Source of the DNA: Microcaldota archaeon
GTDB taxonomy: Archaea; Micrarchaeota; Micrarchaeia; Micrarchaeales; Micrarchaeaceae
DNA length: 64,000 bases
Assembly (NCBI GenBank): GCA_021807115.1
Contig: JAKAPJ010000001.1
Coordinates: forward strand, 1 to 64,000
Reading direction: 5' to 3'
Shown: piece after piece, positions 41,967 to 50,890 of the stretch
Numbering within the stretch: position 1 is the stretch's first letter
How the letters are laid out: every line of letters starts with the position of its first letter
The notes under the pieces: model-generated
Seen by the model: the letters and a program-made list of their open reading frames with translations, nothing else
Databases searched by the model: none
Told to the model about the DNA's origin: nothing
Program-made: the position numbers and the translations under genes

Positions 41967-42491
41967 ATGGCGATCGCAACAAAGAATCAGGCGCAGCATG
42001 AAACAGTAACCATACCAAAATCCGAGTACGCAAGGCTCAAGCAGATTGAACGGGAGCACGGTGAGAATCAGGCGCGTAACGAGGCATTCACCGCACATAT
42101 GCGCAAGATGCAGAAGTCAAGGGACGACGTTCGGTCCGTCCTCGGGTCAGCGGGCTTCAGTGTCACAGAGCCTGCGACTGTACGCCGAGCTACCTGGCGC
42201 GGGATCTACACGTCCACAGTGGACATAATGGCCAAGGGGAATGGCGCAAGGGTCGCACTTGAGTTCGCGGGAGGCTCTGCCACATTATTCGACTGGATTG
42301 CACTTCAGTGCTCAAAGGCCGACATAAAGATTGTCGTTGCGGAAGGGTGGGTGCCGGAGAACCTCGCCAAGAGGGCCGCGGATGACGGCATAACGCTGGT
42401 AAAGCCTGAGGATGCCGCAAGGTATCTTTCAAGGCGGATTGCGGCGCTGCCTAAGAAGAATGGGGCAACTGGGGGTTTCCTGCGCCGCTAA
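41967..42491 (+). CDS. Uncharacterised protein with N-terminal coiled coil
   Basis: This 174-residue protein starts at ATG 41967 after GTGATG. A TATA-like TTTTAAATAT lies near 41927-41936. The N-terminus (VTIPKSEYARLKQIEREHGE) resembles helical segments found in regulators and antitoxins, continuing as a coiled coil to about residue 55. Residues 70-150 form an alpha/beta domain with IYTSTVDIMAKGNGARVAL and IKIVVAEGWVPENLAKRAAD. I do not recognise a family; a nuclease-like or Rossmann-like fold is possible. An ORF reading upstream into the 5S gene is not coding. Confidence 0.68.
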   Translation: MAIATKNQAQHETVTIPKSEYARLKQIEREHGENQARNEAFTAHMRKMQKSRDDVRSVLGSAGFSVTEPATVRRATWRGIYTSTVDIMAKGNGARVALEFAGGSATLFDWIALQCSKADIKIVVAEGWVPENLAKRAADDGITLVKPEDAARYLSRRIAALPKKNGATGGFLRR

Positions 42492-42588
42492 GGCGTCGAT
42501 CCAGGGATAGGTTTAAAAAACCCTGCGGCATAATATAATTGCTGCTTTTCCCGCATGCACTGCCTAGGCAGGAGGGGGATTGATCAGT

Positions 42589-43221
42589 ATGGAGAAGGAA
42601 CAATTAGAGAAGCTCAAATCTGTTCTTGCCGAAGGCAAGGGCAAGCGCAAGTTTACGCAGAGCGTGGACGTGGCCGTAAACTTCACCGGCATCGACTTCA
42701 GCAAACAGGACAACAGGCTGAACCTTGAGATAAAGCTGCCGCACGGCAAGGGAAAGGAGAGCAAGGTAATATTTTTCGGAGATGACAGGAACATGGCAGC
42801 AAAGGCGCAGGAAGCCGGAGCGAAGGTCATATCAAGCAAGGAGCTACCAGAGATCTCGACTGACAAGCTCAAGCAGGCGGAACTGCTGGCGCACGAGCTC
42901 ATAGCCCAGCCGGCATTGATGCCGCAGATCGCAAAGGCCCTAGGTCAGTTTCTTGGCCCAAGGGGTAAGATGCCCCGACCGGTCGTCGGCACTGACGTTT
43001 CAACCATGATAGGGGGCATAGGCAGCTCAATATACGTCAGAAGTAAGGGCAAGTACCTGCCAACAGCCCACTGCGTGGTTGGCAATGAGAACATGGAGAT
43101 CAGCAAGCTCGCATCAAACATAGACGAGGTGGTGGGGGCATTCACCAGGAAGCTGGGCAAGCAGCACATCAAGTCGATATACGTAAAGCTTACAATGGGC
43201 AAGCCTGTGAGGCTGCAGTAG
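42589..43221 (+). CDS. rpl1: 50S ribosomal protein uL1
   Basis: This large-subunit protein of the L1 stalk has about 210 residues. Conserved segments are DVAVNFTGIDFSK, VIFFGDDRNMAAKA, FLGPRGKMPRPVVGTD and IKSIYVKLTMGKPV. The ATG at 42589 follows GGAGGGGGAT; a TTG at 42580 is also in frame. It heads the uL1-uL10-P1 operon. In other archaea uL1 represses its own mRNA by binding the leader; a leader of roughly 45 nt is predicted here, but I did not find a clear mimic of the rRNA site. Confidence 0.97.
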   Translation: MEKEQLEKLKSVLAEGKGKRKFTQSVDVAVNFTGIDFSKQDNRLNLEIKLPHGKGKESKVIFFGDDRNMAAKAQEAGAKVISSKELPEISTDKLKQAELLAHELIAQPALMPQIAKALGQFLGPRGKMPRPVVGTDVSTMIGGIGSSIYVRSKGKYLPTAHCVVGNENMEISKLASNIDEVVGAFTRKLGKQHIKSIYVKLTMGKPVRLQ

Positions 43222-43229
43222 GTGTCATT

Positions 43230-44099
43230 ATGCTTTCAAAACAGAACCGTACAAAAACCGACAAGACCAAATTCGTCGACGCGGGCAAGGCCGCGCTGAA
43301 GAAATACTCGCTTGTCGGCGTTGTGCCGCTAAGCGGAATCCCAGATAGGCTCTTCCAGCGCTCAAGGAACGGGATGAAGCCGAGCACGGAATTCATCATG
43401 GGCCGCAAGACCCTCATGGTCAAGATATTGGAGAGCAGCGACCACACAAAGCTCCTTGTGCCATACGTTACCGGCACAAGTGCAATAGTCCTGAGCAATG
43501 AGAACCCATTTGTGCTCTACAGGGGCTTCAAAGCCAATTCGCTCAAGCTTGGCGCAAAGCCAAAGCAACTGTCCCCAGAGGACATAAACATATCCGCAGG
43601 CGAGACAAGCATACAGCCCGGGCAGGCTGTAACTGAGCTCAAGCAGGCGGGCATAGACGTGCAGATCCAGAAAGGCAAGGTCGTGATAGCTAAGGATAAG
43701 GTACTTGTAAAGAAGGGGGCAGTAATAAGCCCTGCGGTCGCGAAGGCGCTCAAGACGCTTGACATAATGCCGTTCAGCGCATCGATACAGCCGTCCGTCT
43801 TCCTATCCGGTAAAATAATGTTCACGAAGGACGTGCTGGGGATAGACGCCGCGCAGGTCGCTTCCGATGTCTCAAGGGGGTTCTCCGCCGCATACACGCT
43901 GTCAATAAGCGCAGGCATAGTGAGCAGGTACACGATACGGCCGCTGCTCGTGAAGGCATATATGTCTGCGATGGCGGTAGGCATAGAGGGGAAGATCTAC
44001 GAGCCCGGCATAGTGGACAGGTTGCTTGCAAGTGCCACATTGCAGGCGTCTTCGCTGAACAGCATGGTGAAGCCGGCGGGAGAGGCCGAGGCAAAATAA
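43230..44099 (+). CDS. rplP0: 50S ribosomal protein uL10 (P0)
   Basis: This is the stalk base protein that carries P1 dimers and recruits GTPase factors. The 289 residues include KKYSLVGVVPLSGIPDRLFQ, RKTLMVKILESSDH, PGQAVTELKQAGIDVQIQ and KGKVVIAKDKVLVKKGA. C-terminal helices bind P1. GGTG at 43221-43224 precedes the ATG at 43230. The usual charged archaeal C-terminal P-tail (EEEK...LFG) is not seen: the protein ends KPAGEAEAK, so factor recruitment would depend on P1. Confidence 0.96.
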   Translation: MLSKQNRTKTDKTKFVDAGKAALKKYSLVGVVPLSGIPDRLFQRSRNGMKPSTEFIMGRKTLMVKILESSDHTKLLVPYVTGTSAIVLSNENPFVLYRGFKANSLKLGAKPKQLSPEDINISAGETSIQPGQAVTELKQAGIDVQIQKGKVVIAKDKVLVKKGAVISPAVAKALKTLDIMPFSASIQPSVFLSGKIMFTKDVLGIDAAQVASDVSRGFSAAYTLSISAGIVSRYTIRPLLVKAYMSAMAVGIEGKIYEPGIVDRLLASATLQASSLNSMVKPAGEAEAK

Positions 44100-44136
44100 T
44101 CGCAAGGTTCCAAATATAATGTTAAGGTGAAAAGTT

Positions 44137-44445
44137 ATGGAGTACGTATATGCGGCACTGCTTCTGGACGCGGCAGGGAAGGAAGTCACGGAAAAGAGCC
44201 TGCTGGAAGTGGTGAAGGCAGCCGGGATCAGCCCGGACGAGGCTCGCGCGAAGGCCATTGTTACGTCGTTGAAGGACGTAAACATAAAGGAGGTCATAAA
44301 GAACGCGCAGGCAGCGCCTGTAGCTGCAGCACCATCCGCAGCTCCTGCACAAGGAGCGGCCGGAGCAAAGCCGAAGGAGGAAAAGAAGGAGGAGAAGAAG
44401 AGCGAGGAAGAAGCGGCGGGAGGGCTGGCAAGTCTATTCGGCTGA
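44137..44445 (+). CDS. rpl12: 50S ribosomal protein P1 (archaeal L12)
   Basis: This 102-residue acidic stalk protein binds uL10 as dimers and recruits elongation factors through its tail. It has the N-terminal dimer helices ([17 protein letters not shown]), an Ala/Pro hinge, and a charged C-terminus ending AGGLASLFG, the conserved factor-binding tail. AAGGTGA lies 8 nt before the ATG. It is last in the uL1-uL10-P1 operon. Confidence 0.96.
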   Translation: MEYVYAALLLDAAGKEVTEKSLLEVVKAAGISPDEARAKAIVTSLKDVNIKEVIKNAQAAPVAAAPSAAPAQGAAGAKPKEEKKEEKKSEEEAAGGLASLFG

Positions 44446-44517
44446 AGCCATCCGGTGCATTAATGGCTCAGGCATGGCCATCACTAGGCGCCCGCGGCTG
44501 CCGCACGCCTTCTGGCA

Positions 44518-44566
44518 AGCAACCGCACTTCCAGCTAGCTTCGCGCCTGCTGGACGGCGGGTTGCT
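44518..44566. other. Imperfect inverted repeat, possible structured RNA
   Basis: In the 233-nt gap between P1 and ferredoxin genes, AGCAACC (44518-44524) pairs with GGTTGCT (44560-44566). Inside, CCAGC (44531-44535) pairs with GCTGG (44549-44553). A symmetrical 6/6 internal loop and a 13-nt apical loop remain. It could be a small RNA, an operon-end structure, or chance. No C/D or H/ACA boxes were convincing. Confidence 0.35.
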
Positions 44567-44646
44567 CAGGTCACGCCCTGCCACGCACACGGTTTCGGAA
44601 AGGCGCGTAAAGCGAACTGCAGCAAGTTTTATAAAAACGAAGGCTC

Positions 44647-44653
44647 TATATAG
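44647..44653 (+). promoter_or_regulatory. TATA box of the ferredoxin gene
   Basis: TATATAG centred near 44650 lies 29 nt before the ATG at 44679, which predicts a leaderless ferredoxin mRNA. Confidence 0.6.
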
Positions 44654-44678
44654 GTAATACAAAAATCTAGTTGGTTCT

Positions 44679-45032
44679 ATGGATGTATACGTGAACAAGC
44701 AGAATTGCACAGGCTGCTCCCACTGTTTCGATGTATGCCCAGTAGCTGTATTCGAGATGCGTGAAATAGCCCAGGATCCAAACGGATCAAAAGGCATAAT
44801 CAACGCAGACAACGCCCCGGCGGACAAGCAGTGGAAGGGCGTCGAGAATCCCGCATACTTCAACAAGTGGAACAACAACGTGCAGAAGTGCCACGACCAC
44901 TACAAGAAAAAGTCAGTTGGCGTCAATGGTGCATCATGCATACTATGCCAGGCGTGCCTTATAGAATGCGAGGGCGAATGCATAACCATAAGCGACGACC
45001 AGGGGCAGACATACCAGTCAATTTACAAGTGA
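44679..45032 (+). CDS. Two-cluster 4Fe-4S ferredoxin with a long insert
   Basis: This 117-residue electron carrier has one cluster motif CTGCSHCFDVCP (C10, C13, C16, C20) and a second CILCQACLIEC (C87, C90, C93, C97). Usual bacterial-type ferredoxins separate the motifs by about 25-30 residues; here about 66 residues lie between, including PAYFNKWNNNVQKCHDHY. Two further cysteines (C71, C101) are free or may bind another metal. It could serve the acyl-CoA dehydrogenase or another oxidoreductase. Confidence 0.85.
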   Translation: MDVYVNKQNCTGCSHCFDVCPVAVFEMREIAQDPNGSKGIINADNAPADKQWKGVENPAYFNKWNNNVQKCHDHYKKKSVGVNGASCILCQACLIECEGECITISDDQGQTYQSIYK

Positions 45033-45121
45033 ATGAGCCATTGGCAATTCACTTCGCTTCCTTTTTCCACACTGCCAGCCTCGGCGATGGCCGCCGTGGC
45101 TGCTTCACATGAGCGGTTGCA

Positions 45122-47839
45122 ATGCCCATCCAGTATGCGTCAGAGCCATTCAGCGAGGAGGAAAGCCTTGGCGTGCTCAACAAGTACGTAAGGTCGTGGT
45201 TCACTAAAAGCTTCACCGGGCTGACCCCGCCGCAGAGGTACTCATTCAAGCTAATAAACGAGCGCAGGAACACCCTAATTGCCGCGCCTACTGGGTCCGG
45301 GAAGACGATGTCGGGCTTCGTCTCCATCATAAGCAGGCTGTTCGACTATTCCCTCGCCGGTAGGCTGGAGCGCAAGGTATACTGCATTTACGTCTCCCCT
45401 CTGCGCGCGCTAAACAACGACGTCTACAAGAACCTGCAAGTTCCACTCGATGCAGTGTATAAGCTCATAGCCAAGGACAAAGGGGTGGGGATGCTCAAGG
45501 AGAACATAAGGCAGGTAACCGTTGGCGTGAGGACGGGCGACACTACGCCGCGGCAGCGCGAGGAGATGATACTACGGCCGCCAAACATACTGGTTACTAC
45601 ACCCGAGAGCCTGGCGATACTGCTTAACTCCCCGCGATTCTCAGAGAAGCTCAGGTCAGTCGAGTATGTCATAATAGACGAGATACACGAACTGGCCAAC
45701 AACAAGCGCGGTGTGCACCTGTCACTTTCCATCGAGCGCCTTGCCGACACCACCGATTCCAAGTTTGCCAGGATAGGCCTGGGTGCCACTCTCCACCCTC
45801 TTGAGGAAGCCGCAAAGTTCCTGGCTGGATACGAACGCGGCAAGCCCGCCGACTGCACCGTTGTCGATGCGTCATGGAGCAAGAAGCTCGATGTGCTTGC
45901 AATGTGCCCTGTCAAGGACATGATGTACTCACCCGGCGGCAAGGCCGAGGAGGCGATTTACAACGAGCTCAATGGCATTATAAAGGCAGGCAGGACCACG
46001 CTCGTATTCACCAACACGCGTAGCAGTACTGAGCGGGTCGTGTTCAACCTAAAGAAGAGGTTCGGCTATGGTGAGGCGGACATAGCCGCCCACCACGGGT
46101 CGCTGTCAAAGGAGTCAAGGCTAGAGGTGGAGGACCTGCTCAAAAAGGGCGCGCTCAAGTGCGTCGTTTCGTCGGCCAGCCTGGAGCTTGGCGTAGACGT
46201 CGGTGCGATAGACACGGTTGTGCAACTAGGTTCGCCCAAAAGCATCACCAGGGCCGTCCAGAGAATAGGCCGCGCGGGCCATTCGTTCCAGTCAGTTGCG
46301 CGTGGTAGGATGATGACGCTAGACAGGGACGACCTGGTGGAATGTGCCATAACTCTAGACTCTGTGCTGAAGAAGCACCTTGACTCGTTCACAGTGCCAC
46401 AGAACGCCCTGGATGTTCTCTCGCAGCACATAGCCGGAATGTCGATGACGCGCGTCTGGGGCGTCGATGAGGCATTCGAAGCGGTGCGCAGGGCATATGC
46501 GTACCATGGGCTGGAGCGCGCCGATTTCGTTTCGCTGATAGAATACCTTTCTGGAAAATATGCCAGCCTAGAGCGCTGCGAGGTGTACGGCAAAATCCTT
46601 TATGATGAAAAGAATGGCACATTCAGGAAGAAGGGGCAGCTTACTCAGGCTGTATACATGCTCAATATCGGCACAATACCAGATTCCGTCTCTATCTCCG
46701 TTGTCCAGAGCGGGGCCAACAGGTGGATAGGCAACATAGAGGAGGAGTTCCTAGCACGCCTCAAGGCCGGAGATGTGTTTATGCTCGGAGGCAGGTCGTA
46801 TGCGTTTGAGTCGGCAAAGGGCATGAAGGCGTACGTTCGCCCCGCACACGCTGCCACTCCTGCCATACCCCCATGGTCATCCGAGCAGCTGCCTCTCAGT
46901 TACGAGCTCGCAGAGGCAATCAGCTCTTTCAGGGCAGATTTCGCAGGAGAGATGGCAGGCATTGTATCAGCCGGCAATGCTGCAAGCACCATGCGCGCAA
47001 ACGGCGTGCCGGATACTATAAGCGCCTATCTTGGCCGGCTGCCCATAGACGCCAACTCAAAGGAGGCAATATTCAGGTATTTCCTGGAGCAGGTGCTTTT
47101 CACCGGGTTTGTGCCTAGCAAGGACCTGATGCTGATAGAGGACACTGCGGATCCATGGAGCGACAGGCACTATCTGGTGTTCCATTCGCTCTTCGGGCGC
47201 AGGGCCAATGACGCACTGTCAAGGGTCGTTGGCGCAAAGCTAGCCGCCGCCCACGACCAATCCATAGTCATACGGGCAGGGGACAACGGCTTCATGATGG
47301 CGTTTGAGAGGGACCCTGGGCTGTCATGGGGTGCAGTCCGAGGTATACTGGACTCGCTGTCAGGCAGCAGCATCGCGCCACTGCTTCGGCAGAGCGTCAG
47401 GCACACAGAATTGATGTACAGGCGGTTTAGGCAAGTGGCAGCAAGGAGCTTCATGGTGCTGAGGAACTACAAGGGTCTGAGCATAAGCGTAAGCAGGCAG
47501 CAGGCTGTTTCACAGCAGCTGCTCAGCACAGTGGAGGAAATAGGCCCAAACTTCCCGGTGCTCAAGGAGACCTACAGGGAGATACTCAATGAGGTAATGG
47601 ACGTGTCGCGTGCGGAGCAGGTCCTGTCTAGGATAAGGGACGGCAAACTCAAATGCGTGTTCATAAGGACCGATGTCCCAAGCCCATTTGCGCACGGGCT
47701 TGTGTCATTCGGGCATGCGGACGCAATAATGGCAAATGACCGGCACGAATATGCGCAGCGCCTGCACGATGCTGTTATCGCCAGGCTATCGCATAACGGC
47801 GTCGCGGACGCAGGTCTGCGGCACGATGACCCTGCTTAG
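45122..47839 (+). CDS. lhr: Lhr-type superfamily 2 DNA/RNA helicase
   Basis: This 905-residue helicase has Walker A IAAPTGSGKT (residues 53-62), motif Ia YVSPLRALNND, DEIH box VIIDEIHELANNKRG, motif III GLGATLHP, and motifs V-VI SASLELGVDVGAIDTV and QRIGRAGHSF. The Lhr-specific winged helix and beta-sheet domain follow to the C-terminus, which ends in low complexity. Archaeal Lhr proteins unwind DNA-RNA hybrids and have been tied to DNA repair and recombination. Confidence 0.95.
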   Translation: MPIQYASEPFSEEESLGVLNKYVRSWFTKSFTGLTPPQRYSFKLINERRNTLIAAPTGSGKTMSGFVSIISRLFDYSLAGRLERKVYCIYVSPLRALNNDVYKNLQVPLDAVYKLIAKDKGVGMLKENIRQVTVGVRTGDTTPRQREEMILRPPNILVTTPESLAILLNSPRFSEKLRSVEYVIIDEIHELANNKRGVHLSLSIERLADTTDSKFARIGLGATLHPLEEAAKFLAGYERGKPADCTVVDASWSKKLDVLAMCPVKDMMYSPGGKAEEAIYNELNGIIKAGRTTLVFTNTRSSTERVVFNLKKRFGYGEADIAAHHGSLSKESRLEVEDLLKKGALKCVVSSASLELGVDVGAIDTVVQLGSPKSITRAVQRIGRAGHSFQSVARGRMMTLDRDDLVECAITLDSVLKKHLDSFTVPQNALDVLSQHIAGMSMTRVWGVDEAFEAVRRAYAYHGLERADFVSLIEYLSGKYASLERCEVYGKILYDEKNGTFRKKGQLTQAVYMLNIGTIPDSVSISVVQSGANRWIGNIEEEFLARLKAGDVFMLGGRSYAFESAKGMKAYVRPAHAATPAIPPWSSEQLPLSYELAEAISSFRADFAGEMAGIVSAGNAASTMRANGVPDTISAYLGRLPIDANSKEAIFRYFLEQVLFTGFVPSKDLMLIEDTADPWSDRHYLVFHSLFGRRANDALSRVVGAKLAAAHDQSIVIRAGDNGFMMAFERDPGLSWGAVRGILDSLSGSSIAPLLRQSVRHTELMYRRFRQVAARSFMVLRNYKGLSISVSRQQAVSQQLLSTVEEIGPNFPVLKETYREILNEVMDVSRAEQVLSRIRDGKLKCVFIRTDVPSPFAHGLVSFGHADAIMANDRHEYAQRLHDAVIARLSHNGVADAGLRHDDPA

Positions 47840-47873
47840 GCTGCCTGGTTTTCAGCTCAGGCAATTCCAATGG

Positions 47874-49403
47874 CTATATGCCCCCGGCTATCCCGACAAA
47901 CACCCATGAAAACAGGTTTATAAGTATGAGCACAAGGCATATACCCGCAAGCGCCTTTGTTATGTTGTTGTTCTTCACGTTCGCCTTGAACAGCCTCCAT
48001 CCATCGAAGAACGGCAGCGGCAGCAGGTTGAATACGGCCAATGAGAAATTCAGCAGCAGTGAGAGCGCGAAGAACGCATAGAGGAATTCGACGAGCGAAG
48101 CGAGCAGCCCGGTATGCGCAGGGCCGTACTGCTCCTGTACGCTCACCCCTATGTAGCCCTTGGCAGAGTTGTTTATGCTCTGTGCCTTTAGGGTGTATAC
48201 GCCAGAATTCGTCTGCACGGTCACCAGCGCCCCGGGCACGTCATTTGCTGTAGCGACGCTGAAGTTGCTCGTGTTGTATATATGGTAGCCGTTCACATAC
48301 AATATCTGCATGCCCGGTTTCAGTATCCCGCTTGCAGGCATCCCGGGCACTGTGCCGACCACGACCATCTGGTTGGTATAGACCACAGGTATAACATATG
48401 CGAGCAGCAGGGCAAGCAGCACCGCGAACACGAACATGAAAAGGAAATTTGCCGAAGTTCCAGCTGATAATATCAGCGTCTGCTTCGGACTTTCAAGCCT
48501 GGCTATCCTCTTTTCGTCAGGCTCTACGAATGCGCCTATGGGTATTATCCCGAACATCGCAAGCCCCACTGTCTTTACCTTTATCTTCACTATTCGGGCT
48601 AGCACCCCGTGCGACGCCTCGTGCACAACAAGCAGCACAGCAAGCGAGGCGAGGCCTGCGAAAAGCGGTATGTCTATCCCGGGTATTATTGGGGCAACGC
48701 CCGGAACTATCCCATGCAGCGTGCTGGGCTGCGCGGCACCCCCTACCGCGCTTGCGGCATATGCCCAAACCTTCAGGACTATGGAAGCCGCATTCTGCAC
48801 CAAAAGCAGCAGTATCAGCCCGCTCAGCCCAACCACCACTGCTACCGCATCTATTATGTATGCAAGCGGCACTTGCGCCGCAGCCTGCTGTGTGCTGGCC
48901 TGTGCCGGGGCCTGCAGCGCGCCCTGTATTGTGGGTAGGTTTATGAACTGGAAACCCTGTATCGTCTCAGGTATTATTACAAGCATGACAACTACTATGC
49001 ACAGTATGCCAAACCCGAACAGCCTCCTGTCTATCCTGCCCTTCAAGAACGGGAACGACAGCAGCCCGAATCCAAGCACCAGGCCCCATATTGACATGCC
49101 GGTCCAGAAGCGCTCGTAGCGGCCCGACAGCCACTCTATTATCCATATCCCTCTCTTGGTTGGCAGCAGATACGCGCCATACCAGTTCGGCACCCCGTTG
49201 ACGGACCCTATGAGTATGCCTACGCAGGAGAGCGATATGATTGCAACTATCCACTGGGAGAAAATCCCGAGCCATGTTGCATTGTAGCTGAACAGTACTG
49301 CACCTACCCCTGCCAGGAAGAAAAACAGGGTCAGGGCTGCCCTAGTCCACAGGCCGTACTTGGATTTCGGAGCGGCAGCTGTGGCCGCACTGTTCCTTTT
49401 CAT
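47874..49403 (-). CDS. Site-2 protease-family membrane metalloprotease (M50)
   Basis: This intramembrane zinc protease has the motif LLVVHEASHGVLAR (HExxH near residue 261) and the second metal-binding motif FNLLPLPFFDGWRLF near the C-terminus. A PDZ-like domain lies between (GTVPGMPASGILKPGMQILY). About ten membrane helices are present, including four or five ahead of the catalytic core. GTG at 49412 is an alternative start three codons upstream. Family members cleave membrane-bound regulators or leftover signal peptides; no partner gene is adjacent. Confidence 0.93.
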   Translation of the reverse strand: MKRNSAATAAAPKSKYGLWTRAALTLFFFLAGVGAVLFSYNATWLGIFSQWIVAIISLSCVGILIGSVNGVPNWYGAYLLPTKRGIWIIEWLSGRYERFWTGMSIWGLVLGFGLLSFPFLKGRIDRRLFGFGILCIVVVMLVIIPETIQGFQFINLPTIQGALQAPAQASTQQAAAQVPLAYIIDAVAVVVGLSGLILLLLVQNAASIVLKVWAYAASAVGGAAQPSTLHGIVPGVAPIIPGIDIPLFAGLASLAVLLVVHEASHGVLARIVKIKVKTVGLAMFGIIPIGAFVEPDEKRIARLESPKQTLILSAGTSANFLFMFVFAVLLALLLAYVIPVVYTNQMVVVGTVPGMPASGILKPGMQILYVNGYHIYNTSNFSVATANDVPGALVTVQTNSGVYTLKAQSINNSAKGYIGVSVQEQYGPAHTGLLASLVEFLYAFFALSLLLNFSLAVFNLLPLPFFDGWRLFKANVKNNNITKALAGICLVLILINLFSWVFVGIAGGI

Positions 49404-49486
49404 GAAAAGCACTATTAGATTCCATAAAAAACTATATATCGCTTTCCTTACAAGCTTTAAGGTCTGCTCACGCAGGTGTCTTGCAT

Positions 49487-50353
49487 ATGATGTGGATAGA
49501 GTCAGGGTTCGTGTTCGCCTTCCTCACTACGCTGTTCTGGTCTATATCCAACGTGATGGCGAAAAGGCCGGCAGCCGACATGGACAGGTACAAGGCGGGG
49601 GTACTGGTCGTGGGCGGCGGCATCATCCCCTCAGCCATACTTTACATCATCGCCCCCGCCGCCATAGGCGGTAGCGGGATATTCTTCAGCTTCATATCCG
49701 GCGTCTTCCTAGCGCTCGGCGCAATAACGTTCTACAAGGCGCTGGAGACCCAGCAGACGTCCAATTCTTATGCGCTTGTGGTGGTGCAGTCAGTACTGGT
49801 GAGCGTCTTTGGGATAGCGGTGCTGGGCCAGCCGCTGTCAGTCATCAGCGCCGTAGGTGCTGCGATATGCATAGCAGGGGTGCTGATGGTTTCGACCACC
49901 ACGGGCTTCAACCTCAACAGAAAACTGCTGCCAGCCCTTGCCGGGAACGTCTTCTGGGCCCTGTCGTGGTTCGCGGCAGACTATGCAATAAGCCTCGGCT
50001 CTAATTACGTAGCGGTAATCAACGTCATGCGCATAGTCGGCACCGTGATAGCGATAATAGCGTACATAGCCGCAAGGCGCCCCTCCCGCGCCGCCAAACC
50101 CGCCAAACATAGGCACTCCCTACGCACCGTGTCCATAGGGATTGCAGGCGGCATATTCAGCGGCATGGGGAACCTCGCGTTTGGATACGTAGCCGTCCTA
50201 CAGTTCGTTTCCATAGGCGGCATATTCACAGCGTTCGCTCCCGCTCTGACAGCAGTGCTGGCGTGCTTGGTGTACAGGGAAAGGCTTACAACGATGCAGT
50301 GGTTCGGGGTCGCAGTGGCCACATGCGGCGCCGTGCTGCTCGCTTTCGCATGA
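49487..50353 (+). CDS. EamA/DMT-family transporter
   Basis: This protein of about 288 residues has ten membrane helices in two EamA repeats: VFAFLTTLFWSISNVMAKR with SGVFLALGAITFYKAL, and LPALAGNVFWALSWFAADY with GGIFTAFAPALTAVLACLVY. The family moves small metabolites out or in; the substrate is unknown. TTG 49481, ATG 49487 or ATG 49490 could be the start; AGGTG at 49475-49479 suits ATG 49487. Confidence 0.92.
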   Translation: MMWIESGFVFAFLTTLFWSISNVMAKRPAADMDRYKAGVLVVGGGIIPSAILYIIAPAAIGGSGIFFSFISGVFLALGAITFYKALETQQTSNSYALVVVQSVLVSVFGIAVLGQPLSVISAVGAAICIAGVLMVSTTTGFNLNRKLLPALAGNVFWALSWFAADYAISLGSNYVAVINVMRIVGTVIAIIAYIAARRPSRAAKPAKHRHSLRTVSIGIAGGIFSGMGNLAFGYVAVLQFVSIGGIFTAFAPALTAVLACLVYRERLTTMQWFGVAVATCGAVLLAFA

Positions 50354-50413
50354 TGCCCGAAATGTCCAATAACATATTTAACTGTCTGTGAGAATAAACA
50401 TTACGGCGATTGC

Positions 50414-50878
50414 ATGGAGGAATGCGAGCTATGCGGCAGGCAGACTAAGGACGTGTACGTCTTGAACATCGAGGGAGTGGAAATGAGGTCCTGTGCAAAG
50501 TGTGCAGAGGGGAAGAAGGTAGTACGCGCAGAAATCGACAAGCCGAAGCAGCAGGCGCGGCCCGGATCACAGCGACCGCCGCGCAGGAACCCTGACGAGC
50601 CTGCCGAGCTGATAGACAACTACGGCAAGGTGATTCATGATGCCCGCGAACATATGCACCTGCCGCTTAAGGTGCTTGGGGAGATGCTTTCAGAAAAGGA
50701 GCACCTTCTGCTCAGAATAGAGGAGGAGCGCACCAAGCCCACTGTGGAACTCACCAAGAAGCTGGAAAGGGTGCTCGGCATCAAGCTCACGGAGGAGCAG
50801 AGGGATGAAAAGAAGGTTTCGGTGGGCCGCCCGTCCGCCGGCGCAACGCTAGGCGACTTCATGGAGGGCAAGGGCTGA
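50414..50878 (+). CDS. mbf1: Multiprotein bridging factor 1 homologue (MBF1)
   Basis: This 154-residue protein has an N-terminal zinc ribbon (CELCG and CAKCAEG) and a C-terminal helix-turn-helix (DAREHMHLPLKVLGEMLSEK, EHLLLRIEEERTKPT). Archaeal MBF1 associates with the small ribosomal subunit. The middle linker is basic and proline-rich. It is followed 12 nt later by the FEN-1 gene, in a probable operon. Confidence 0.93.
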   Translation: MEECELCGRQTKDVYVLNIEGVEMRSCAKCAEGKKVVRAEIDKPKQQARPGSQRPPRRNPDEPAELIDNYGKVIHDAREHMHLPLKVLGEMLSEKEHLLLRIEEERTKPTVELTKKLERVLGIKLTEEQRDEKKVSVGRPSAGATLGDFMEGKG

Positions 50879-50890
50879 GCGTGCATACGC

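Noticed and set aside
44127..44657. Ser/Arg/Gly-rich plus-strand ORF
   Set aside because: It is an out-of-frame shadow of the P1 gene running into the intergenic gap.
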